In this document: one piece after another, positions 43,661 to 54,235 of the stretch
Layout of the letters: each line of letters starts with the position of its first letter
Numbering within the stretch: the first letter of the stretch is position 1
Program-made: the position numbers and the translations under genes
The notes under the pieces: model-generated
Told to the model about the DNA's origin: nothing
The model's input: only the letters and a program-made list of their open reading frames with translations
The model's database searches: none
Assembly (NCBI GenBank): GCA_002717505.1
Contig: PBEB01000016.1
Location: 1 to 64,000, forward strand
Source of the DNA: Leptospiraceae bacterium
GTDB lineage: Bacteria; Spirochaetota; Leptospiria; Leptospirales; Leptonemataceae
Length of the DNA: 64,000 nucleotides
Direction of reading: 5' to 3'

Positions 43661-46600
43661 AGTTTAGCTTCCATAATCCTTACGATCCAGAATTCCTGGG
43701 CAGCGGACACCATCGCATTATTGAAGCGTCTGCGGGCACCGGTAAAACCCACTTTATAGAGGAACAGGTTCTTTTCTGGATTCTACATGGAGCTCATCTG
43801 AAGGGAAGCGAAAGCCCGGTTGTGCCGGAGATTCATCAGGTGCTGGTGCTTACCTTCACAGAAAAGGCTACTGGTGAACTGAAATTACGCATTCGTCAGA
43901 GGCTGGCTGATTTTGTCAGGCAGGGCATCAGTAGCCTCACCAGTCCTCTGCCTTCCGGGGCCAGTGAACCGGAGATGATCCAAAGAGCGGATCGAGCGTT
44001 GAAGCGATTCGACTCTGCTTGTATCTTCACCATCCATGGATTCTGTAATCATATCATTCGTACCACGGGAATCTCGGGCGATGCGGATTTCAAAATCGAA
44101 CAGAACGATTTGCTCAGAGAGGAGGCTATTACCGAGACGGTGCGACGTCATTTGCTTCGTTGGTTTGGTCCCCGCCTGGCGCTGGCATTGACCGTGGCCG
44201 GCTTCTTTGACTATAAACAGCGGCTAAATTCCGAGGGATTTGCATTCGATACGCGGTTGCTAAGTCTGCTGGAGCATATCCGCGAGGAGGGCTTACCGCT
44301 GGACTATAGTCCAACGGCGGAGTTAATGGAAACCTCGGAACCCTTGTCCGGGGATCTATTTGGCCATCTAGAACCCACTCCATCGCCTACCGCCCCCTTT
44401 GCGGAGGAAGCGGATGAATTGCCCACGGAACTCAATCAAAGAGTCAGGGAACTGAATCAGAACCTCTTGAATCTTGAGGAAAGTGTGTTGTTCGCGGCCT
44501 CTTTTCTGCAGGCCGGTCTGGACAGGAAGTGGCAGGAGAATTCTGGCTCGGAAAGCTCCTTTCACCAGGAACTGTTTGGAGCCAGGAAACAATTCAATTC
44601 CAGAATCAAAACTGTACCTCCGGCCTGGATGGAAGCGCTCGAGCAGCTGCTGAACTCCTTGAGCGAGCATCCGACGCCGGAGCCAGCAGTGTTGTGGCCC
44701 TTGCTGAAGGAGGCAGCGGAATCCACCGTCCAGAAGATGGGGCCCGCAATAGATCCCTCCTGGGATAAAGTGGACTCCTCTCTGGGGCTCTGGCTCAAGA
44801 GTCTCGTGGAACTCTGGGAAGGCCTGCAGGGCCAGTATCGTCCTCTATACGAGAAGTTTATGGAGCTTTGCAGTCTTCAGGTTGATCGAATCACTTCCTC
44901 CTGGAAACGCACAAATCGGAGTCTGGAATTCCAGGATCTACTTCGCTTTGTAGATCGAGAAGTGCAGAAGCAGCCGGAACTCCCTGCCATACTGAGAGAA
45001 AGATTCCCCTTTGCCGTCATCGATGAGTTTCAGGACACGGATCCAGTTCAGTGGAGCATCTTCAAGAATATCTACCTGGTCTCGAATCCGAAGGCCTCCA
45101 TCACTGTTGTGGGCGATCCGAAACAGTCCATTTATGGCTTCCGGGGAGCGGATATTTCGGCCTACGGCATGGCCCGCCAGGCAATCGTCCAGGATGGACT
45201 GGAAGGCAGGCTTGCAGTTAGCTATCGTTCTTCCGCTCCACTGCTTGCGGCCTTCAATTCCATGTTTTCCGATGAGCGCTGGTTCGGGGATATCTATCAT
45301 CCTGTGGAGGCAGCCCCGGATGACAAAAGAAAGTGGACCTGGTCCCAGAAGATGGCGGGCTCTCCGGTGGAAGTCCATGATTTAAAGGATGCAGGGAATC
45401 AAACCCAGCGAATGTTTGAGACCGGACGAATCATTGCCTCCGATATTAGCAATCTGGAGGGCAAATGGGAAATTCTAGAACGTGGCCAGTCCCAACCCAG
45501 GGCATTGAACTATGAGGACCTGGCCATTCTGGTTTCCAGAAATAAGGATGCCCGCATCATAGAGAGGGTGCTCCGCGAAAGGTCCATTCCCTGTAGCATA
45601 TACAAGGAAGGCGGTCTCTACACAAGTGTGCCTGCCTATGAATTTCTGGTTCTGCTACACTCTCTTCAGGATCTCAATCGACACTATCGGCAGCTACGGC
45701 TTACCTCCTATTTTCCTGCGCCCCTGGTCTCAGTGGCAACCCTCGCTGAGCCCGGAGCTGATCATACAGTTCTCAAAATCCTGGATGGATTACGAGAACT
45801 GGCTCTTTCGCATCGCTGGCCTGGTTTTTTTCGAGAGCTACTGGATTCTACATTCGTCCTGGAAAAGCGAGAGTCCAACCACCTTTATGAAGCGAGAATA
45901 TCAGTGACGCTTCAATTACTGGAAGAGTTTTCCGAGTACGCCATAGGTTATGCATGCAGCCTGGAGGAATTAATCCAATACGTGCAGAGGGCGGCTTATG
46001 GAGCAGAAATTCAGCAGGATCTAATGAGGCGAAAAAGAGATAAGGCCGGGGTCTCCATTATGACCATCCATGCGAGTAAAGGCCTTCAGTTTCCGGTGGT
46101 CTTTAGCGCGCTCCAGTTTACAGGAAAAGCCGGAGCTCCGGATTTGCTTCGATATCAGGGGAAGGCCGGTATGAAGCTCAGTCTCAGCCACGATCCAGAT
46201 CGAGTGGCATTGCATGAACTGGAAAGGCTGAACGAAGATAGAAGACTGGCATACGTTGCTTTCACCCGAGCGGCATTGAAACTCTATGTTTACTTCGTAT
46301 CCAATGCGAATAGCATTCATCCGCTGCAAAAAGAGGTGATGGGACCGATATTCTCCGATCTGCAGGAATCCAGAAAGATGAAAGAACTTCACTTTCGAAA
46401 TGCTCCTTCTGCAGGAATTGGACAAACGAAGGAAATAGTCTCTGAAAAGGAAAGGGCTGAAGAGGAATTTGTTTTTCATCAGCCGGATTTGAGGTTGTCC
46501 TTCGAGAAGAGTGGTATACAGTCGTTCAGCAGTCTGCTTGGCCGTATCGCATCGCCTATGGAGAGCAGGTCTTTGCAAGAAAAGCTTGAAGAGATGCTGA

Positions 46601-47274
46601 GTCCCTTCCAGGCTCCCACGGAACCTGCCACAGACGAGATAGGCGAATCGTTGCCCGCTGGTATCGACTTTGGTCTGATGGTGCACAGCATTCTGGAAGA
46701 CCTGGACTTTGATGCTCTGGAGCAAGTAAATTCCATCATTCATCGAAGGGCCGAACAGTATTTCCCGGATTTGGCCAGGGACTCTGGTTTCCAGGCCGCT
46801 TTACTGGGTCTAATCCAGAACACTGTTCAAAGCAGATTACCTGGATGCTCCGTTGCCTTGAACCAGGTGCCAGCCAGCGATCGTCTGGCGGAAATGGAGT
46901 TCTTTCTTTCATCGAATCCAGAAGAAATTGCCGGACTAACTGGAGTAGATCTAAGCGAATTCAAAGGCATCTATTTGCGGGGATTTGTGGACCTGATCTT
47001 TCGCCGTGAAAATCGATACTATCTTCTGGACTGGAAAACCAATCGGTTGCCATCCTATGGACCGGAACAACTACAAAAGGAAATGCAGCATCATAGGTAC
47101 GATGTTCAGGCTCGTATCTACTTTCAAGCCATGCGAAAATGGCTGGCTGCCAGTATTGCCGACTTTGATCCGAGCACAGACCTTGGGGGGGCCTATTACC
47201 TCTTTGTTCGTGGAATGAAACCCGAGACTCAAAACGGCATTCTATTTCTACGCCCGGAGGAATTGAATGTCTGA
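43657..47274 (+). CDS. recB: Exodeoxyribonuclease V subunit beta (RecB)
   Basis: About 1205 aa. A UvrD-type 3'-5' helicase plus RecB nuclease. Walker A ASAGTGKTHF near the start, LTFTEKATGELK, motif II IDEFQDTDPVQW, GDPKQSIYGFRGAD, motif V/VI MTIHASKGLQFPVV and AFTRAALKLYV. The C-terminal PD-(D/E)xK nuclease is intact: GFVDLIFR with Asp and LLDWKTNR with Asp and Lys. So it should both unwind and degrade DNA ends. Begins within the recC stop codon and overlaps recD by 8 bp. Confidence 0.96.
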   Translation: MKFSFHNPYDPEFLGSGHHRIIEASAGTGKTHFIEEQVLFWILHGAHLKGSESPVVPEIHQVLVLTFTEKATGELKLRIRQRLADFVRQGISSLTSPLPSGASEPEMIQRADRALKRFDSACIFTIHGFCNHIIRTTGISGDADFKIEQNDLLREEAITETVRRHLLRWFGPRLALALTVAGFFDYKQRLNSEGFAFDTRLLSLLEHIREEGLPLDYSPTAELMETSEPLSGDLFGHLEPTPSPTAPFAEEADELPTELNQRVRELNQNLLNLEESVLFAASFLQAGLDRKWQENSGSESSFHQELFGARKQFNSRIKTVPPAWMEALEQLLNSLSEHPTPEPAVLWPLLKEAAESTVQKMGPAIDPSWDKVDSSLGLWLKSLVELWEGLQGQYRPLYEKFMELCSLQVDRITSSWKRTNRSLEFQDLLRFVDREVQKQPELPAILRERFPFAVIDEFQDTDPVQWSIFKNIYLVSNPKASITVVGDPKQSIYGFRGADISAYGMARQAIVQDGLEGRLAVSYRSSAPLLAAFNSMFSDERWFGDIYHPVEAAPDDKRKWTWSQKMAGSPVEVHDLKDAGNQTQRMFETGRIIASDISNLEGKWEILERGQSQPRALNYEDLAILVSRNKDARIIERVLRERSIPCSIYKEGGLYTSVPAYEFLVLLHSLQDLNRHYRQLRLTSYFPAPLVSVATLAEPGADHTVLKILDGLRELALSHRWPGFFRELLDSTFVLEKRESNHLYEARISVTLQLLEEFSEYAIGYACSLEELIQYVQRAAYGAEIQQDLMRRKRDKAGVSIMTIHASKGLQFPVVFSALQFTGKAGAPDLLRYQGKAGMKLSLSHDPDRVALHELERLNEDRRLAYVAFTRAALKLYVYFVSNANSIHPLQKEVMGPIFSDLQESRKMKELHFRNAPSAGIGQTKEIVSEKERAEEEFVFHQPDLRLSFEKSGIQSFSSLLGRIASPMESRSLQEKLEEMLSPFQAPTEPATDEIGESLPAGIDFGLMVHSILEDLDFDALEQVNSIIHRRAEQYFPDLARDSGFQAALLGLIQNTVQSRLPGCSVALNQVPASDRLAEMEFFLSSNPEEIAGLTGVDLSEFKGIYLRGFVDLIFRRENRYYLLDWKTNRLPSYGPEQLQKEMQHHRYDVQARIYFQAMRKWLAASIADFDPSTDLGGAYYLFVRGMKPETQNGILFLRPEELNV

Positions 47275-49165
47275 GCGTCTCTGGTTACAGCGGATCAAAT
47301 CCGAAGGCTGGCTGGAGCTGCATCGGCTACAGCTCTGTGAGGATTTACAGGACATGGGATCAGTTAAGGAAGGACTGTTCTGGATTATTTCCCTGCTTCT
47401 GGCGAATTCCTCCGGAAGTCTTTGCATCCCTGTTTCCAATGATTATTCCCGTTTGAGATCTATACTGGAAGGTACATTGCCTCTGGAGGCCGTGGACTGG
47501 TGGCTGGATCAGGCTATCCCATTTCAAGCGGAGTCCCTGACGGGAGTATTGAAGGAAGTGCAAAGCGAAAGCGATTTCGTGCCATTTGTGCCGCTGGTTT
47601 TGAAGGATGGCTATCTCTTCTTTCAGGCTCATTTCTATTACAGAGAACGTTTTCTGGATTCGCTACGGCGACGAGCAGGGCTTGGCGGATTGCTCTCCGA
47701 TGATGAGGCCCTGACCGGCATGAAGGAAGTATTGAAAGATGAGATCGCTCTTACGCCGGAGCAGATCTATGCTGTATTGTTGGCTGCATCTCTTCCGCTG
47801 GCATTGATTACCGGCGGGCCGGGGTCCGGGAAGACTTCTACCATCTACGCAATTTTGAAGCTGGCTCTTCGGAGCGGTATCCATCCAGAGGAGATTCGTA
47901 TCGCAGCTCCTACGGGCAGGGCAGCCAGTCGAGTTCTGGAAAGCCTGGACCGCAGGGCCAGAAATGATAACTCCTCACTCCAGAAATCTAAATCCACCAG
48001 CGAATCGAATGACCTTGCGGAATCTATGCAGCGAATTCGTAGTAGCACCATACATCGTTTGCTGGGAGTGAGTAGCACCGGGTTCTATCATGACCAGGAC
48101 CTTCCTCTGCCTGCCCGACTGGTAATTATCGATGAGCTTTCTATGGTGGATGTAACCTTAATGGGGCGACTTCTGGAAGCGATAGATCCGGGAAATACGA
48201 CCCTGGTTCTGCTAGGAGATCCAGATCAGTTACCTTCGGTGGAGGCAGGAGCTGTACTTCAGGATTTTCTCAGGCTTCCAGGAGCCCGGTCTGGCGCAAC
48301 AGCAACCGCCTCGCTGTATTCCAGACTTGCCGATGAGAACCCCGGCTTGCCTGCAAACATCGAGACTGAACCATCCTTTTCAGTCTTTCTTCAGGGTAGT
48401 CATCGGTTTGGTGGAGATCTAATGGAATTTGCCACTCGATTGCGAAAAGGTGAGCTGGAGGAGGCCTCGATCAATTCCATCGCATTGAAAGGAAGTATCC
48501 ATGAAATCCAGGGGAACGGCGTTTCCTTTATCGATTCCGATGAGCTATCGCTTACCGAGCTCTTGCTACAATGGTTCGAAGATGCCAATCCTTCCCTTTT
48601 CGGAAGCGAAATGGATATGATGGGAGCCTTTGAAAGCTTGAACCATGCAAGAATTCTCAGCCCTGTTCGCAAAGGTCCATTTGGTGTGGAATCGGTGAAC
48701 CGGGCCTGCAGTCAGATCATAATGGATCGGTTTTCTCCAGAAGGAAGGTCAGGCTGGTTCTCCGGCATGCCCATAATGCTTCATCGAAATGACAACGTGC
48801 GAAGACTTTACAATGGCGATACGGGCATTGTGGGCCCCTCAGGCGGCGAATTGCTGGGTTTTTTCCCCTCTCTGGCTGAAGGCTCGGATGAAAATGATCC
48901 ACGAATTTCTCTGCGCTCCTTCCAAAAGGATGCACTGCCAGACCATGAAGCGGCTTTCTGTCATACGATCCATAAGTCTCAGGGTTCAGAATACGACGTA
49001 GTATTGGTACTGCTGGGCATGCAGAGTCGGCAGAGCCTGAGCCGGGAACTTCTGTATACTGCGTTGACCAGGGCGCGAAAGAAATGTATCCTTTATGGCA
49101 AAGCGTCTGAAATCGCTCGAGCCTCCAGGACCTCTCTGGTTAGAGAAACTGGCTTGAGTGCCTGA
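47267..49165 (+). CDS. recD: Exodeoxyribonuclease V subunit alpha (RecD)
   Basis: 632 aa. SF1B 5'-3' helicase. Walker A TGGPGSGKTST (about 184-194), APTGRAASRVLES, VIIDELSMVD (motif II), LLGDPDQLPSVEAG, and the C-terminal HKSQGSEYDVVLVLL and LLYTALTRARKKCILYG motifs. An N-terminal 150-residue domain before the ATPase fits RecD1, the RecBCD partner, rather than stand-alone RecD2. Ends the operon. Just past the stop, TGCCTGAA at 49160 pairs with TTCAGGCA at 49187, a possible weak hairpin. Confidence 0.95.
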   Translation: MSERLWLQRIKSEGWLELHRLQLCEDLQDMGSVKEGLFWIISLLLANSSGSLCIPVSNDYSRLRSILEGTLPLEAVDWWLDQAIPFQAESLTGVLKEVQSESDFVPFVPLVLKDGYLFFQAHFYYRERFLDSLRRRAGLGGLLSDDEALTGMKEVLKDEIALTPEQIYAVLLAASLPLALITGGPGSGKTSTIYAILKLALRSGIHPEEIRIAAPTGRAASRVLESLDRRARNDNSSLQKSKSTSESNDLAESMQRIRSSTIHRLLGVSSTGFYHDQDLPLPARLVIIDELSMVDVTLMGRLLEAIDPGNTTLVLLGDPDQLPSVEAGAVLQDFLRLPGARSGATATASLYSRLADENPGLPANIETEPSFSVFLQGSHRFGGDLMEFATRLRKGELEEASINSIALKGSIHEIQGNGVSFIDSDELSLTELLLQWFEDANPSLFGSEMDMMGAFESLNHARILSPVRKGPFGVESVNRACSQIIMDRFSPEGRSGWFSGMPIMLHRNDNVRRLYNGDTGIVGPSGGELLGFFPSLAEGSDENDPRISLRSFQKDALPDHEAAFCHTIHKSQGSEYDVVLVLLGMQSRQSLSRELLYTALTRARKKCILYGKASEIARASRTSLVRETGLSA

Positions 49166-49354
49166 ATCGAATTCTTTGATCCAATCTTCAGGCAGGCATG
49201 CGACTCTAATCCCTATGCCGCCCAATGAGGGAGCACGGAGATTTCCGTCAGGAAGATGCACAGACCGATTTGCAGGGAGGCGCAGACGTTCCGTGTAATT
49301 CGCTGGTTGGAATTGCTACATAGCCCCAGTTCCTGAGTTCCGGCTGCCCCGAAA

Positions 49355-52135
49355 TCAATATAGCTGGTGTGTGCGCGAAATCTGATAGGTACCTTCTATG
49401 ATGCGCGACGTGAGTGTAGTAGACTCAACGGGTGGACTGAACAGAAAGCCCTGACAGCGAATACATCCCAGGTCGCGAAGGATTTCGATCTGAGTTCTGG
49501 TCTCAGTACCTTCTGCGACTACTGTGAGCTTCATATTCTTGGCCATATCGATCATTGATTTCACAATGGCCTGGTTTCTGTGGTTCTCCGGCAGGCCGGA
49601 TATGAAGCTGCGATCGATCTTTATGCCGGTAATAGGAAAGGCTCGTATCGCTGAAAGCGAAGAGTAACCGGTGCCAAAATCATCCAGGCTGATGCGCAGG
49701 TTTCTGGCACGGAGGCGAGTCATCTGGGTTTCTGCAATTTGATAGTCGGAGAACAGTGCCGTTTCAGTAATTTCCAATTCCAGGAAAGGCTCGTCGTCCT
49801 GGAACTCCTCCAGCAAAGCGCCAATTTTTTCCACCAGATGAGGATCTCGGAATTGAGCGGGGGACAGATTGATTGCGATGGGTAGAGTTCGACCCAGTTT
49901 TTGCTTCCATTCCTTTTCCAGTCGCAGAAGCTCCTGAAAGAGGAAGTCTCCCAGGTCAAGGATGCTTCCGAAATGCTCGGCTACTGGAATGAAGTTAGCC
50001 GGAGAAACCTCGCCTTTTTCGGGATGATTCCATCGCATGAGTGCTTCGAACCGGAAGACTTCCTGTGTTAATACGTTGAACTCCGGCTGAAAGACCAGGC
50101 GAAACTGGCCGCGATCCAGAGCGCTGTATATTTCCTGATGCAACTTCAGCGTATTTCTGCTCTCGCGCACCATTTCCTCCGAGAATTGAAGGATCTTTCC
50201 GGGCCCCTGCTGTCTTGCCTGATCCTGGGCGATCTCGGCGCTATTAAACAATTGCTCGAACGATCCTCCATCCACCGGGAAAAAGGCGAGGCCTCCATGA
50301 ATTTCCCTTACCCAGGTGTGACTTCCAATGGCCACATTGCTTCCCACACACTGAGCGATTCGATGAGCAAATTTCACAGCCGAGTCCGGATTTTCCAGGT
50401 TTTCCAGAAGTACTCCAAATACATCGCTATCGAGACGAAACAGAGTACCATTTTCCGGAATCTCTTCTTTGAGAGTTTTTGAAAGTTCTTGTAGATAGGT
50501 ATCGCCTCCGCGAAAACCCATTTGCTCATTGATTTCTTTGAAACGCACTATATCGAAAACAAATAGGCCCAGAAGCTCATTTTTCTTCTGAGCATCTTCA
50601 ATGGCGCGGCTGAGAATCTGTTCAAACCGTTTTCGGTTGGGCAGACCGGTTACTGTGTCGAATATGGAAATGCTCTGTATCCTTTTTTCAGCCTCTCTGA
50701 CCTCTGTAATGTCTTCCTGGACTACAGACAGATAGCGGATCTGACCGGTGTCGTTTTCGATGGGCGTTACAGTCAGAAAAGCGATGCGACTGCCTCCCTG
50801 CGAAGGTCCTTCAATTATTTCACCGGTCCAGACTCGACCGCTCAGTAGAGTACGGCCCAGAGCTTCTTGATAATCTCGCCCTTCCAGATACGGAATCTCG
50901 GATACAGGCTTCTGGAAGAGGTCTGAATGCCCCAGTTCGCTTCGTTCCTGAAAGGCCCGGTTACTCCAGACCATTCGCAATAGATGGTCTACGACAAAGA
51001 TTACATTGGCTGCTGAATCCATGGCTCGGGAAAACAGCTCCAGTCGTTCTTTCTTGAGAGAGAAGCTAATGCTTAGCGAAAGCCTTTCGGCTACCTCATC
51101 CAGCTCGGCCAGCACATCGTCTCGAAAGCCGTGGCTATCTTCCGAGTATAGGCAGAATACTCCAATGGAGCGCCGATCCACCACCAGAGGAAAGGCCACA
51201 GCAGATTTCAAGTTATGGGTGAACATGGCCACTGCCCAGGGCCCCATGTTCATCTCCGGCTGATCGGATCGATAGACTTGCTGGAATCGGATAGCCCGTC
51301 CGGCAGGACCTTCGCCTGCTACACTTTCATCCCATCTTACACTGAGACTACGGAGGTAATCCTTCCGTGGACCGGCATGAGCTGCTATGCGAACACTGAA
51401 ATCTGGTTCGGCTACACCGATCCAGCAAAGGGGGAGGCCATAGATTTCCTGAAACCGATGGCAGAGGAAATGAAAAATCTGATACTGAGACTGTTCGTTG
51501 ATGATCATTTGATCCAGATCTTTGAGAGTCCGTTGAATACGATCTCTGCGATAGGATCGGGTGATGTCTGTCAGCTCAAAGCGCCTTCCTGCTGCGCCAC
51601 CCGGTGTTTCAGATGGACGATAGAAACAACGAATGCGAAAGGCTTTCTGATCCGGACTCATGCCAGAGGATTGCCAGAGAGAAAGCACTTCCGGGACATT
51701 GGCACCCTGTAGGTTGGAATCCATTATCTGCGAAACCTCGGGAAAAAAATCCTGAATGTATTGATTGATTATTCGCTTTTTCTCCAGGCCGGCAATTTCT
51801 ACAAATCGATCGGAGACAAAGTCTACACGGCCGGATGCATCGGTTTCGGCCAGTCCGGCAGGAAGGCTTTCAATAATGTTTCGCAGTTTATTTCTGGAAT
51901 CTTGAAGCCGACTCCGACTGGCCTCCAGGCTTCTTGCATAAAGGTAGACTAGAGCAAAAAGTATGAGCGATGAAACTCCAACATAGGCCAGGCCTTTGAT
52001 AGTTTGTAGTCGGCTGATCTCTACCGGATCTCCAACCTCAGAAAGTGCGATCTTGTCTGATAACAGTATCCAGAGACAACTCAGGATAAAGTAGATAAGC
52101 GGAATGTAGAAGATACCCCTTAGATCGCGTTTCAT
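49355..52135 (-). CDS. c-di-GMP phosphodiesterase: PAS-GAF-PAS-degenerate GGDEF-EAL
   Basis: 926 aa. Two membrane helices (about 8-27, 48-67); PAS (about 80-200); GAF (about 215-365); PAS (about 375-490); a GGDEF fold (about 500-660) whose active loop reads RLDSD instead of GG(D/E)EF, so no cyclase activity is expected; and an EAL domain (about 670-920) with FEALMRW, NLSPAQF, ELEITETAL, DDFGTGYSSL, KIDRSFI and VAEGTET intact, so it should hydrolyse c-di-GMP. The degenerate GGDEF may bind GTP as a regulator. It lies 41 bp after the OPT transporter on the same strand. Confidence 0.93.
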   Translation of the reverse strand: MKRDLRGIFYIPLIYFILSCLWILLSDKIALSEVGDPVEISRLQTIKGLAYVGVSSLILFALVYLYARSLEASRSRLQDSRNKLRNIIESLPAGLAETDASGRVDFVSDRFVEIAGLEKKRIINQYIQDFFPEVSQIMDSNLQGANVPEVLSLWQSSGMSPDQKAFRIRCFYRPSETPGGAAGRRFELTDITRSYRRDRIQRTLKDLDQMIINEQSQYQIFHFLCHRFQEIYGLPLCWIGVAEPDFSVRIAAHAGPRKDYLRSLSVRWDESVAGEGPAGRAIRFQQVYRSDQPEMNMGPWAVAMFTHNLKSAVAFPLVVDRRSIGVFCLYSEDSHGFRDDVLAELDEVAERLSLSISFSLKKERLELFSRAMDSAANVIFVVDHLLRMVWSNRAFQERSELGHSDLFQKPVSEIPYLEGRDYQEALGRTLLSGRVWTGEIIEGPSQGGSRIAFLTVTPIENDTGQIRYLSVVQEDITEVREAEKRIQSISIFDTVTGLPNRKRFEQILSRAIEDAQKKNELLGLFVFDIVRFKEINEQMGFRGGDTYLQELSKTLKEEIPENGTLFRLDSDVFGVLLENLENPDSAVKFAHRIAQCVGSNVAIGSHTWVREIHGGLAFFPVDGGSFEQLFNSAEIAQDQARQQGPGKILQFSEEMVRESRNTLKLHQEIYSALDRGQFRLVFQPEFNVLTQEVFRFEALMRWNHPEKGEVSPANFIPVAEHFGSILDLGDFLFQELLRLEKEWKQKLGRTLPIAINLSPAQFRDPHLVEKIGALLEEFQDDEPFLELEITETALFSDYQIAETQMTRLRARNLRISLDDFGTGYSSLSAIRAFPITGIKIDRSFISGLPENHRNQAIVKSMIDMAKNMKLTVVAEGTETRTQIEILRDLGCIRCQGFLFSPPVESTTLTSRIIEGTYQISRTHQLY

Positions 52136-52176
52136 CTTGACTTAAATCGTTCCTATCGACTATACCGGTTGCGAAT

Positions 52177-54108
52177 TCAGGAACGCCTGGAGAATCTTGA
52201 AATAAGCGGAGTCATTGGCAACAACACAATTAAAAATATCAGAAATCCTGCGATGGAAGAACCGGTAGTTGCTGTGCTTCCACCTGCATACAGGATCCAG
52301 AGTGCCAGCAAGATTCCACCCAGAGCTTCGCCAGCGATCAAGCCGGAGCTATACAGGAGTGGATCTCCAAACCATTTTCTGAGATTAATGCGTCCGGTAG
52401 GAGGTTCTGCCTCTGGGTTTTCGGGATCCTGATTTGAACCTGTACTCCACTTTCTGTGAACGTGAAAGAGTAACCCTCCCAGAAGTAAAGGCGTAGACAC
52501 GCTTAATGGTAGGTACATCCCCACTGCCACTGGCATAATCGGAATACGGTAGGTACCGTACCGATTCCAGAGAAACAGTATAGCACCCAGCAGCGCACCG
52601 GTGGCGATCATGAAGACAGGCAATGGTGCATTGGAAAACATACTACTGGCCAGGGAGGCAAAGAGAGTGGCCTGAGGGGCTTTCAGAAGTCCATGGTCGC
52701 CAATTCCGTAGGTCTCATGGAGCAATTGTAGCACCAGGGCAAAGATAGGAGCGCTGACAGCTACTCCCAGAATTTCTGCAAATTGCTGTTTGTACGGGTG
52801 TGCCCCGATCAACGATCCGGTCCGCAAATCCTGGGCGATGTCTCCAGCAGTGGCTGCCGCACAACAAATCATACCTGCAACCAGCAGCATGGCTAGAACG
52901 CCATGCTCTCCATCCATAAAGGGAACCAGGATGATACCCGTAAGCAGTAATACTGTGAGTGTGATTCCAGATACCGGTGAATTTGAAGAACCAACGAGAC
53001 CTACGAGATAGGCGGCCACTGCCACCACCGGTAATGAAAGCAGCAAGACCCAGAATAGAAGGGGGATTGCCAGCCACCCGCTCATCTGTACAATCAGAAA
53101 TCCAGCTGTTAGGGCAGTGAATACCAGAAGTAGTGCGACAAGCCATACAGGTAGATCTCTCTCGGTTTCCGGATCACCGACTTTCGTTTCTTTGTTTTCG
53201 GATCGAGTCTGGAACTTGCCGGCGAAGAGATCCTTGATTTTTGCTTTTAAGGATTTCAGGGAAAAGGTTTGCAGCACGGAAGAAGCGAGCAAAAGAGATT
53301 CTACAGTGCCAATAAGCATGGCCCCTACACCAGCGAATCGACCTTGCGATGACCAGAAGCTAAAAACCTGCGGCTCCATTGAAGTAACCGGATTGATCGG
53401 ACCGAACAGGGGTAGAATGATCATCCAGGTGATTATTCCTCCAAGAAATACCATTGCTGCAATGCGAAGACCTACAATGAAGCCTACGCCCGCCAGAGCT
53501 GCAGAAAAATCCAGCCCCAGATATCCCACCCTTCGCCCGGAGCTGCTGAGCGGGATCACGGAATACATACTGGCTTTTACCAGTAGCGATGTAAGAAACT
53601 TAAAGATTATTCCCAGGCTCATTCCGGAGAAGATGGATCCAGCCTGGCCGCTATCGCCGGTTCTAAGCACTACTGCGCATGCTTCTCCTTCCGGGTAGAT
53701 CAGATCCTGCTTGAGCTCGGCATTCTGCTGTTCCGTCGAAATAAAGGGCTTGCGAAAAGGAATCAAGAATAGGATCCCCAGCATGCCCCCGGAAAACGCA
53801 ACCAGAGTGGTGGGCCAGAACTGAAAATCATGCCAGTTTCTGGAAATGATGAGAGCGGGAACGGTAAAAATGACTCCGGCCGCCAGAGATTCGCCGGCCG
53901 AAGCCATGGATTGAACGATGTTGTTTTCCAGAATGCTTCCGGATCGAAGCACTTTTCGCAGTAGAAACATGGAAATAACGGCCGCCGGTATAGAAGCGGA
54001 CACCGTCAGACCGGCGTATAGCCCTAGATAGGTATTGGCCGCGCCCAGTACCACCGAAAGAAGAAGTCCCAGCAGGACTGCACGAACAGTAAATTCTCTG
54101 GTTTTCAA
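52177..54108 (-). CDS. OPT-family oligopeptide/metal-chelate transporter
   Basis: 643 aa with about 14-16 hydrophobic segments. Family marks include NTYLGLYAGLTVSASIPAAV at the first helix pair, IYPEGEACAVVLRTG, ENNIVQSMASAGESLAAGV and, later, CCAAATAGDIAQDLRTG. Bacterial OPT proteins import small peptides or iron/siderophore-like chelates using the proton gradient; substrate not readable. Upstream partner of the c-di-GMP phosphodiesterase in a probable operon. Ends with a basic tail. Confidence 0.92.
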   Translation of the reverse strand: MKTREFTVRAVLLGLLLSVVLGAANTYLGLYAGLTVSASIPAAVISMFLLRKVLRSGSILENNIVQSMASAGESLAAGVIFTVPALIISRNWHDFQFWPTTLVAFSGGMLGILFLIPFRKPFISTEQQNAELKQDLIYPEGEACAVVLRTGDSGQAGSIFSGMSLGIIFKFLTSLLVKASMYSVIPLSSSGRRVGYLGLDFSAALAGVGFIVGLRIAAMVFLGGIITWMIILPLFGPINPVTSMEPQVFSFWSSQGRFAGVGAMLIGTVESLLLASSVLQTFSLKSLKAKIKDLFAGKFQTRSENKETKVGDPETERDLPVWLVALLLVFTALTAGFLIVQMSGWLAIPLLFWVLLLSLPVVAVAAYLVGLVGSSNSPVSGITLTVLLLTGIILVPFMDGEHGVLAMLLVAGMICCAAATAGDIAQDLRTGSLIGAHPYKQQFAEILGVAVSAPIFALVLQLLHETYGIGDHGLLKAPQATLFASLASSMFSNAPLPVFMIATGALLGAILFLWNRYGTYRIPIMPVAVGMYLPLSVSTPLLLGGLLFHVHRKWSTGSNQDPENPEAEPPTGRINLRKWFGDPLLYSSGLIAGEALGGILLALWILYAGGSTATTGSSIAGFLIFLIVLLPMTPLISRFSRRS

Positions 54109-54235
54109 CGGGGATGATATTCATTCTGCAGAAGAGAAGATCAAGATAATTGCGAACTGGATGGCTTCCTGGACAGGAAAAAGCGGGCTGACCACGGAAG
54201 CTGGAAAGAAAAGAAGTAACCCTCCGGGTTGTAGG

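Noticed and set aside
46021-46743. 240-codon minus-strand frame opposite recB
   Set aside because: Lies inside conserved RecB motifs; product looks random.
54035-54235. Longer start for the dioxygenase-fold gene
   Set aside because: It would overlap the opposite-strand OPT gene start and add residues with no homology-like pattern.
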